Source: Corynebacterium sp. (lineage in GTDB: Bacteria; Actinomycetota; Actinomycetes; Mycobacteriales; Mycobacteriaceae). Taken from it: a stretch of DNA of 18,631 bases. The DNA lies in the NCBI RefSeq assembly GCF_030530965.1, contig NZ_JAUMTY010000045.1, positions 1 to 18,631 on the forward strand. The letters run 5' to 3'. A program made the translations under genes and the position numbers. Each line of letters opens with the position of its first letter. Positions within the stretch are counted from its first letter, which is position 1. Below, in pieces: positions 13,178 through 18,631 of the stretch. Under the pieces are notes generated by a model, which was not told the DNA's origin, made no database searches, and was given only the letters and a program-made list of their open reading frames with translations.

Positions 13178-14098
13178 TCACATACCTAGCGCATCTGCCC
13201 GGGCCGCCAGCACTTCTGCCTGCCGGAACAGCGGCGCGTCGACCATTTTCCCGTCGATGTTTAACGCGCCCGGGTGATCCGCAGACTCGCGGACAATCCG
13301 TCGAGCCATCCGCACCTGTTCCTCGCTCGGCCGATACGCGTCACGGATAACCGGAACCTGGGCCGGGTGGATACACGCCGTCGCCGCGAACCCAATCCGA
13401 GCAGCGTCAAGCGCTTCATCGCGTAACCCGTCGGCGTCGTGAATATCGGCAAACACTGCATCGAGAGCAACAATTCCCGCCTCCGCGGCGTGCAGCAGCG
13501 TCTGGGTGCGCAGATAATTCACCGTCGTGCGGTAAGGGCCCTCGGCTGAACCGCGGTCAGAGTCCCACCCTCGTTCGTCCCGCTGCAGCCGGCTATAGAC
13601 GCCGCCGAGCGACGCCGTGAAATCCTCCGCCCCCCACAGCAAACCGACGACGAACTCTTGGTGCGCAATGTCGCGTGCATTCATAATGCCCGACGGGGAC
13701 TCCAGCATCGCGATCACGTCGTAATCTGCCAGCACATCCGGCAACGGCTGGTCAACCTTAGGAACCATCACGGTGGTGTACGGCGTCTTCGCCACCATGG
13801 CGATGTCACCGTCGAAAAGATCCGAATCGGCAGAGTGTACGCGGACAATCGTCGTCGCTGGATCAAGATCACTATTCACGATGTTGGTGCGGGCCTCGTC
13901 GAACGAATCACGCCCTGCACCATCCTCGAGATCAAGGATGACGACGTCAGAGCGAGCCGCTGCCTTGGCGAACCGCTCAGGACGGTCGGCGGGGGCGAAC
14001 AAAATGGCCGGCCCTGCCGGGGTCCACCGTCGATGGGGTGAAGGGTGGCCTACGCTGGTGGTTCCTCCTGCGGGAGCGCTCTGATTAGTCTGCGTCAT
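13178..14098 (-). CDS. citE: CitE-like HpcH/HpaI-family CoA-ester lyase (306 aa)
   Basis: TIM-barrel enzyme of the citrate lyase beta-subunit-like family. Seen: LFAPADRPERFAKAAARSDV (33-52), acidic metal motif DLEDG (56-60), substrate Arg86 (VRVHS), VMVPKV (110-115), metal Glu133 (MLESPSGI) and GAEDFTASLGG (156-166), then CIHPAQVPVIRDAY near the C-terminus. No citD or citF gene is nearby, so it is not part of a classical citrate lyase; citramalyl-CoA, malyl-CoA or a similar CoA ester is the likely substrate class (family knowledge, specific substrate unknown). A TAGCAT/CATAAT stretch on the minus strand ends a few bases before the ATG and no ribosome site is visible, so the message may be leaderless. 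In C. glutamicum a citE gene also lies in this neighbourhood. Confidence 0.85.
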   Translation of the reverse strand: MTQTNQSAPAGGTTSVGHPSPHRRWTPAGPAILFAPADRPERFAKAAARSDVVILDLEDGAGRDSFDEARTNIVNSDLDPATTIVRVHSADSDLFDGDIAMVAKTPYTTVMVPKVDQPLPDVLADYDVIAMLESPSGIMNARDIAHQEFVVGLLWGAEDFTASLGGVYSRLQRDERGWDSDRGSAEGPYRTTVNYLRTQTLLHAAEAGIVALDAVFADIHDADGLRDEALDAARIGFAATACIHPAQVPVIRDAYRPSEEQVRMARRIVRESADHPGALNIDGKMVDAPLFRQAEVLAARADALGM

Positions 14099-14247
14099 AG
14101 CTCATTATGCTAGTGACAACCCTGGTCCCGTACCTACTATTTAGCTAGACTTACCGCTGAGATTTATAGCACGCACATGTGATTGAGAGTCCCCTCCGCG
14201 GACAGAACTACCCATATTCTACATTCAGAATCGCCATACACGACGAG

Positions 14248-14835
14248 ATGAGTACGACGATGCCTTCCCACCAGCCGACAGAGTCCCCCGAGTCGACAGA
14301 TTCCGACGAGTTGACGGATTCCCAGCCACCTGAGACCGCTGGGCTCCGTCCAGCCCTGGCAGGTGTAATTAACCGTGGCTTCGGCTACTTCTTCGACGCA
14401 TTCTTCTTTTCAATCGCAATGCTCCTTGCACAGTGGGGTATCAACCAGATAGTGGCAGATAAAAACGCTCAATTCTGGATAGGATCATCAATAGCGGGCA
14501 TTCTATTCTTCCTCTACAGATTCCTCATGGACGCTCATGCCGAAGGAACCTTCGGAAAGGCTGTCGCCGGCATCAAAGTCACCACCGAAGCGGGCGACCA
14601 ACTCGGCTACGTCGGGGCATTAAAACGAAACTTCTACTGGCTAGCATTCGGGCCGATTCTCGTCGGAGCCAATGATTATCCCCACCTCTACATCGGTAGC
14701 TGGAGTGTAGAGCTAGAACCATTTCTATGGATATGGATTACTGCATTAACAATTTCTATTTACCGGGATAAAAACAGCCGATCATTCCTTGACCGCTGGG
14801 CAGGCGCTTATTTTTACCAGAACAAGCGCCTTTAA
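14248..14835 (+). CDS. RDD-family membrane protein (195 aa)
   Basis: Small membrane protein with the RDD domain, a family linked in some bacteria to ion or osmolyte transport but mostly uncharacterised. Seen: a Ser/Thr/Glu-rich hydrophilic N-terminus (about 1-32), then an Arg-Asp pair spaced across TM1 (R43 and D50 in INRGFGYFFD), TM2 (about 78-95), the family motif EGTFGKAVAGIKV (99-111), R127 (ALKRNFYW), further hydrophobic segments (about 128-142 and 157-171), and the final DRWAGAYF (182-189). The ATG at 14248 is chosen; an upstream in-frame GTG (14179) would add 23 residues without a ribosome site, and ATG 14260 is also possible. The coding sequence is more A/T-rich than its neighbours, a mild hint of separate origin. 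It ends 13 nt from the convergent thiolase stop. Confidence 0.8.
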   Translation: MSTTMPSHQPTESPESTDSDELTDSQPPETAGLRPALAGVINRGFGYFFDAFFFSIAMLLAQWGINQIVADKNAQFWIGSSIAGILFFLYRFLMDAHAEGTFGKAVAGIKVTTEAGDQLGYVGALKRNFYWLAFGPILVGANDYPHLYIGSWSVELEPFLWIWITALTISIYRDKNSRSFLDRWAGAYFYQNKRL

Positions 14836-14848
14836 ATGCCCGTGCGCT

Positions 14849-16063
14849 TTACGCCCACAGAGTCAAGGCATCGCCCTGACCACCGCCGCCGCACAAGCTC
14901 ACACCGGCGCACCCGCCACCTCGTCGATCGAGCTCATGGGCCATGTGGACAACCAGGCGCGCTCCCGACGCACCGACCGGATGCCCCAAAGCGATACCGC
15001 CACCATTGACATTGACGCGGTCCATGTCCACTCCGAGGTCCTTAATGGACTGGGCAACAACAGCGGCAAAAGCTTCATTGATCTCAATGACGTCGAGATC
15101 GTCAATTGACCATCCCGACCGGTCAAGCGCAGATTTCAACGCGCGCGACGGTTGAGAATGCAACTGCGTCGTATCCGGACCGGCCGTCTGACCATACTGG
15201 CCAATAACAGCCAGAACCCGGAGCCCCCTCTTCTCAGCCTCCTCGCGAGTGGTCAGCACGACGGCTGCAGCACCGTCGGAAATTTGCGATGAACTCGCCG
15301 CGGTAATCGTCCCGTCCTCCAGGAAAGCCGGACGCAGCCGCGATAATCCCTCTTCTGTCGTACCAGGCCTAATCCCCTCATCGGCACGAACCACGACAGG
15401 ATCCCCCTTGCGCTGCGGGATCTCTATCGGAACGATCTCATCGTCAAACAGGCCCTCGTCTCGCGCTTTCTCAGCACGCTGGTGGGACAGGGCCGCAATG
15501 TGGTCCTGCTCTTCACGAGTAATCCCACGATCCTGATTCCCCCGGTCGGTCTCCTCCCCCATCGTTTTCCCGCTCACAGCGTCGTGGAGGCCGTCGCGGT
15601 TAATCGCGTCGACAAGCCGTAAATCACCATAGGTCTTCCCCTGACGCACTCCCGCAGCAATATGGGGAGCGTTCGTCATGGACTCCATGCCTCCGGCGAC
15701 GACGATCGATGCGTCCCCCACACGGATCATGCGCGTTGCGTGAATAATCGCGTCCAGACCGGACAAGCACACCTTGTTGACGATCTCGGCCGGAACGTCC
15801 AGCGGAATACCGGACTTCACCGCCACCTGGCGGGCCGGATTCTGCCCCGCCCCTGCCAGCAGAACCTGGCCCATCACGACATAATCCACGTCCCCGCTGG
15901 AGACACCGGAGTCTTTCAGTGCCGACGACACCGCCGCAGCCCCGAGGTCAACCGACGTTTGCGACGCCAAGGACCCCAGTAACTTCCCCTGCGGGGTGCG
16001 CTTCGCCCCCACAATAACGACGTCGTCTGGGCGGGGTTGGCATGAGGCGTGGGAATCAGACAT
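14849..16063 (-). CDS. Acetyl-CoA C-acetyltransferase (thiolase, 404 aa)
   Basis: Thiolase II type enzyme joining two acetyl-CoA to acetoacetyl-CoA or running thiolytic cleavage of 3-ketoacyl-CoA. Seen: DVVIVGAKRTPQGKLLGSL at the N-terminus, nucleophile Cys99 (NKVCLSGLDAI), VVAGGMESMTNAP, NEAFAAVVAQ, NVNGGGIALGHPVGASGAR with His361, and acid/base Cys391 (SLCGGGGQGDA). All catalytic residues are present and the length is normal. Start: ATG at 16063 has GGAGG 5 nt upstream, so an ATG eight codons earlier is rejected. No beta-oxidation or PHB gene is adjacent. It is convergent with the RDD gene and downstream of purH, from which it is separated by 136 nt with a hairpin. Confidence 0.93.
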   Translation of the reverse strand: MSDSHASCQPRPDDVVIVGAKRTPQGKLLGSLASQTSVDLGAAAVSSALKDSGVSSGDVDYVVMGQVLLAGAGQNPARQVAVKSGIPLDVPAEIVNKVCLSGLDAIIHATRMIRVGDASIVVAGGMESMTNAPHIAAGVRQGKTYGDLRLVDAINRDGLHDAVSGKTMGEETDRGNQDRGITREEQDHIAALSHQRAEKARDEGLFDDEIVPIEIPQRKGDPVVVRADEGIRPGTTEEGLSRLRPAFLEDGTITAASSSQISDGAAAVVLTTREEAEKRGLRVLAVIGQYGQTAGPDTTQLHSQPSRALKSALDRSGWSIDDLDVIEINEAFAAVVAQSIKDLGVDMDRVNVNGGGIALGHPVGASGARLVVHMAHELDRRGGGCAGVSLCGGGGQGDALTLWA

Positions 16064-16075
16064 TTTTCCTCCAGG

Positions 16076-16112
16076 ATGGCTATGCAATACAGATCACATT
16101 CACAGTAGCCAT
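16076..16112. promoter_or_regulatory. Spaced inverted repeat upstream of the thiolase gene
   Basis: ATGGCTA (16076-16082) and TAGCCAT (16106-16112) are perfect 7-bp arms 23 nt apart, directly upstream of the thiolase ribosome site. They bracket the place where its promoter should lie. Candidate operator; regulator unknown. Confidence 0.35.
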
Positions 16113-16165
16113 AAATGAGACCCGCGCGTGCAAAGACACCGAGAAAACATGATTTCCCTCGCCTC

Positions 16166-16200
16166 GTCGGTGTGGACCAGAGCCAGCCACACCAACCGAC
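16166..16200 (-). terminator. Hairpin at the purH stop
   Basis: GTCGGTGTGG (16166-16175) pairs with CCACACC plus ACCGAC (16187-16200) with one bulged A, beginning at the last base of the purH stop codon. No U-run follows on the minus strand, so it is a weak or factor-dependent terminator, or an RNA-stabilising end. Confidence 0.4.
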
Positions 16201-17858
16201 TAGTGGAAGAAGTGGCGCTCCTTGGTCAGGTACATCGTGACTCCCGCCTTGCGGGCAGCCTCAATAACTTCCTCGTCGCGGATGGAACCACCGGGTTGAA
16301 CAACCGCGCGCACACCAGCGTCGGCAAGTACCTCGAAACCGTCGGCGAAGGGGAAGAAGGCATCCGACGCAGCAACAGCACCACGAGCACGATCTTCACC
16401 GGCACGCTGAACTGACAGCCGAGCAGAATCGACACGGTTAACCTGCCCCATACCGACGCCCACCGTCGCGCCATCCTTGGCCAGCAAAATAGCGTTGGAC
16501 TTCACAGCGCGCACGGAACGCCACGCGAAGGCAAGATCGTTGAAGGTCTCGTCATCGGCTGGGTCACCAGCAACGAGTTCCCACGTCGACGGATCGTCAC
16601 CGGGAGCATCCAGAACATCGCGCTCCTGAACAAGCACGCCACCGGATACTTCTTTGAGCTGCAATCCTTGACGCTCCGGCTTCGGCGCGACCAGGATGCG
16701 AAGGTTCTTCTTCGTCTTCAAAAGCTCAAGAGCATCGTCGTCAAACGATGGTGCAATGATGGCCTCGGTAAAGATCTTCTTCACCGTTTGAGCCATCTCT
16801 AACGTCACCGGCTTGTTCGCAGCAATGATTCCGCCGTATGCCGACACGGGGTCGCAGGCGTGGGCTTTGCGGTGGGCGTCGGCAACCGACTCGCGGGAAA
16901 TCGCGATGCCACACGGATTGGCATGCTTAATGACGGCGACACAGGTCTCGCCCGGATGATCCCACACGGCACGCCAGGCAGCGTCACCGTCGGTGTAGTT
17001 GTTGTAGGACATCTCTTTGCCGTGGAGCTGCTCGGCCTGAGCCAACCCCGGATGACCATGCTCATCCACATACAATGCCGCAGCTTGATGCGGGTTTTCG
17101 CCATAGCGAAGAGGGTGCGACAGGGTGTAGGTGCTGCCCACGAACTCGCCAAACGTGGTCTTATCCGAACCTGCCTTACCTGAACCGGCCTCATCATTCG
17201 ACGACGCCTGGGTTAACGCGGATTGCTTCGACATCCACGTCGCCACCGCAACGTCATAGGCCGCGGTGTGCTGGAAAGCGCGGGACGCAAGGTCCACACG
17301 CTGCGCAAACGTAAAACCGCCATCGTGAACCGCCTTGGCGGCATCGTCGTAATCGTCGGGGTTCACAACAACCGCGACAGACTCGTGATTCTTCGCAGCA
17401 GCACGAACCATCGACGGCCCGCCGATATCGATCTTTTCCACACATTCGTCACGATCCGCACCCGACGCGACCGTTTCGGAGAAGGGGTACAAATTCACCA
17501 CAACGAGCTGAAAACCCTCAATCCCCATGTCGTCGAGTTGCTTAACATGGTCTGGGTTTCGCGTGTCAGCCAGAATCCCCGCATGAACTTTGGGGTGCAG
17601 AGTTTTTACTCGCCCGTCGAGGCACTCGGGGAAACCGGTGAGCTTTTCGACGAGCGTCACGGGGATTCCCGCATCGGCGATATGAGCAGCGGTGGACCCC
17701 GTCGACACGATTTCAACGCCATCAGCGTGGAGGGCACTAGCTAAATCTGTGAGCCCAGTTTTGTCATAGACGCTGATCAGTGCGCGTTTTACGGGGATTT
17801 GGGAATCGGATGTGGAGGATGTAGCGGGAGAAGGAGTTGCGGATTGGGAGTCGGTCAT
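16200..17858 (-). CDS. purH: Bifunctional AICAR formyltransferase / IMP cyclohydrolase (552 aa)
   Basis: Catalyses the last two steps of IMP synthesis: formylation of AICAR using 10-formyl-THF, then ring closure. Seen: a Ser/Thr-rich leader of about 22 residues, the cyclohydrolase domain (RALISVYDKTGL 25-36, STGST 52-56, LTGFPECLDGRVKTLHPKVH 73-92, NLYPF), then the formyltransferase domain (LRYGENPHQAA, SYNNYTDGDAAWRAV, KHANPCGIA, FPFADGFEVLADAGVRAVVQ) and a C-terminus ending KERHFFH. The length is slightly above the usual 510-530, accounted for by the leader and a Ser/Gly-rich insert near residue 215-230 (NDEAGSGKAGSDK). Its ATG overlaps the purN stop (ATGA), so it is translationally coupled to purN. 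Confidence 0.97.
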   Translation of the reverse strand: MTDSQSATPSPATSSTSDSQIPVKRALISVYDKTGLTDLASALHADGVEIVSTGSTAAHIADAGIPVTLVEKLTGFPECLDGRVKTLHPKVHAGILADTRNPDHVKQLDDMGIEGFQLVVVNLYPFSETVASGADRDECVEKIDIGGPSMVRAAAKNHESVAVVVNPDDYDDAAKAVHDGGFTFAQRVDLASRAFQHTAAYDVAVATWMSKQSALTQASSNDEAGSGKAGSDKTTFGEFVGSTYTLSHPLRYGENPHQAAALYVDEHGHPGLAQAEQLHGKEMSYNNYTDGDAAWRAVWDHPGETCVAVIKHANPCGIAISRESVADAHRKAHACDPVSAYGGIIAANKPVTLEMAQTVKKIFTEAIIAPSFDDDALELLKTKKNLRILVAPKPERQGLQLKEVSGGVLVQERDVLDAPGDDPSTWELVAGDPADDETFNDLAFAWRSVRAVKSNAILLAKDGATVGVGMGQVNRVDSARLSVQRAGEDRARGAVAASDAFFPFADGFEVLADAGVRAVVQPGGSIRDEEVIEAARKAGVTMYLTKERHFFH

Positions 17859-18544
17859 GGAAGGAAAGATGCCTTTCGTCCGTCTGAAATGTAACCGCGC
17901 CGCGCGATCGCATCCAATGTTGAGACGAGCAACCGTCGTTCAACAGTTTTGATGCGGCGGTGGACAGTATCGGGCGTGTCACCATCGTGAATGGGAACAG
18001 CCTCCTGATCCAGGATAGGCCCTGTGTCCACACCGGAATCGACCAGGTGAATAGTGCTGCCGGTAATTTTCGCTCCATAAGCCACGGCATCGGCCACGGC
18101 GTGCGCTCCGGGGAAGGCGGGGAGCAGTGCGGGATGGGTGTTAATCATGCGGCCCCCGAACCTGGCTAAAAACTCATCGCCGACGATGCGCATGAAGCCC
18201 GCGCTCACGACGATGTCGGGGTCGTAGTGCTGAACTGCCTGCGCTAATTCGCTGTTCCATTGCCGACGACGTTCTGCGTAGGTGTCCTGGTGGCAGGTGT
18301 CAGGGTCGCCTTCGGGTGTTGCCGGGGCGTTCTTGCGAGGGGGTGTAATGGTGGCGACCGGGATGTCTGCACGATGAGCACGATCGATCGCGGGACACAG
18401 TTTGTCCGTGACCAAGGCCTGCACGCTCAACGAGGGCGTTTCCCGGTGCGCGTCGAGAAGAGACTGAAACAACGTTCCCTCCCCCGAGGCCAACACGACG
18501 AGCCGAAGAGGGCGACCGGGAAAGACGGGATCAACGCGGATCAT
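17855..18544 (-). CDS. purN: Phosphoribosylglycinamide formyltransferase (229 aa)
   Basis: Transfers formyl from 10-formyl-THF to GAR, the third step of purine synthesis. Seen: LRLVVLASGEGTLFQSLLDA near the N-terminus, SAGFMRIVG (114-122), catalytic Asn135/His137 in INTHPALLPAFPGAHAV, and Asp173 in VDSGVDTGPILDQEAVP. A Pro-rich insert (about 69-85) makes it longer than the usual 190-215 aa. Start: ATG at 18544 is preferred because AAGGTGG lies 8 nt upstream and it overlaps the previous gene by only 14 nt. ATG codons at 18574 and 18571 would extend the overlap to over 40 nt and have no ribosome site. It is coupled to purH by a 4-nt overlap. Confidence 0.93.
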   Translation of the reverse strand: MIRVDPVFPGRPLRLVVLASGEGTLFQSLLDAHRETPSLSVQALVTDKLCPAIDRAHRADIPVATITPPRKNAPATPEGDPDTCHQDTYAERRRQWNSELAQAVQHYDPDIVVSAGFMRIVGDEFLARFGGRMINTHPALLPAFPGAHAVADAVAYGAKITGSTIHLVDSGVDTGPILDQEAVPIHDGDTPDTVHRRIKTVERRLLVSTLDAIARRGYISDGRKASFLP

Positions 18545-18631
18545 CGGTCGTACCACCTTGAGATGAGGCATCATGCGAGGTGCTGCCTTGAGACGAGCCG
18601 CCGGCAGAGGCGCCGGCAGATGGCTCTGAAT
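18531..18631 (-). CDS. C-terminal tail of the gene upstream of purN (partial; expected PerM/DUF6350)
   Basis: An open frame enters from the right edge and ends at TGA (18531-18533), overlapping the start of purN. The visible 32 or so residues are Ser/Gly/Ala/Asp-rich (for example SAGASAGGSSQGSTSHD) with a near-repeat SSQGS / SSQGG, typical of a disordered tail. In M. tuberculosis and other mycolata the gene before purN encodes PerM, a DUF6350 membrane protein tied to division, so this is the expected identity. It rests only on gene order, because no membrane domain lies in the window. Confidence 0.55.
   Translation of the reverse strand, partial: SEPSAGASAGGSSQGSTSHDASSQGGTTDDPR

Noticed and set aside
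16083..16105. GlxR/CRP site (TGTGA-N6-TCACA) before the thiolase gene
   Set aside because: A TGTGA half is present on the minus strand, but the second half does not match, so it is not a credible site.

Overview
The window reads as an ordinary chromosomal segment of a mycolata actinobacterium, most likely a Corynebacterium. The grounds are moderate-to-high GC, GTG starts, the protein families present, and gene order. Read from right to left, the order perM-like / purN / purH ... rpmF / htrA(pepD) / moaB2 / mscL / 5-FCL / galU / moeA1 / rimJ / Rv0996-like matches, from memory, the M. tuberculosis order Rv0955-0957 ... Rv0979A-Rv0996. No transposase, phage gene or CRISPR array is visible. Family assignments come from reading motifs, not from a database search.

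Layout, left end (1-5200). The 3' part of a tRNA-Ala(CGC) with its terminator is followed by a four-gene block on the minus strand, transcribed galU > moeA-like (glp) > rimJ > glpR. This is the Glp/GlpR locus: a MoeA-derived, gephyrin-like protein and its membrane receptor, which coordinate FtsZ and Wag31 in C. glutamicum. The Glp here keeps the MoeA fold motifs but has lost several signature active-site residues. GlpR carries a very long acidic, disordered loop.

Layout, 5200-9800. fthC (folate salvage, probably leaderless) and a truncated SAF-type membrane ORF lead to mscL. On the minus strand htrA/pepD (membrane serine protease) lies upstream of a MoaB/MogA-like gene and a small acidic hypothetical gene. 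The MprAB two-component genes, which flank pepD in relatives, are missing.

Layout, 9800-12140. A divergent ribosomal-protein cassette: rpmE2-rpmF leftward and rpmB-rpmG-rpsN-rpsR rightward. The zinc-ribbon proteins are all in their cysteine-free form (L31, L32, L33, S14, S18); L28 has a single Cys. A 576-bp control region separates the two arms, and clear terminators close both.

Layout, 12140-18631. A metabolic stretch: AEC-family transporter, CitE-like lyase, RDD membrane protein, thiolase, then purN-purH (late purine synthesis, coupled by a 4-nt ATGA overlap), and finally the C-terminal tail of the gene upstream of purN (expected perM/DUF6350).

Together the window links envelope and division functions (GalU nucleotide sugar supply, Glp/GlpR, MscL, HtrA) with housekeeping translation and purine/one-carbon metabolism (FthC, PurN and PurH all handle folate one-carbon units). 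The most notable points are the eroded MoeA with its receptor, a MoaB-type G-domain gene only about 3 kb away (the two halves of gephyrin as separate genes), structured RNA ahead of glp, and local losses (mprAB, most of the SAF gene).
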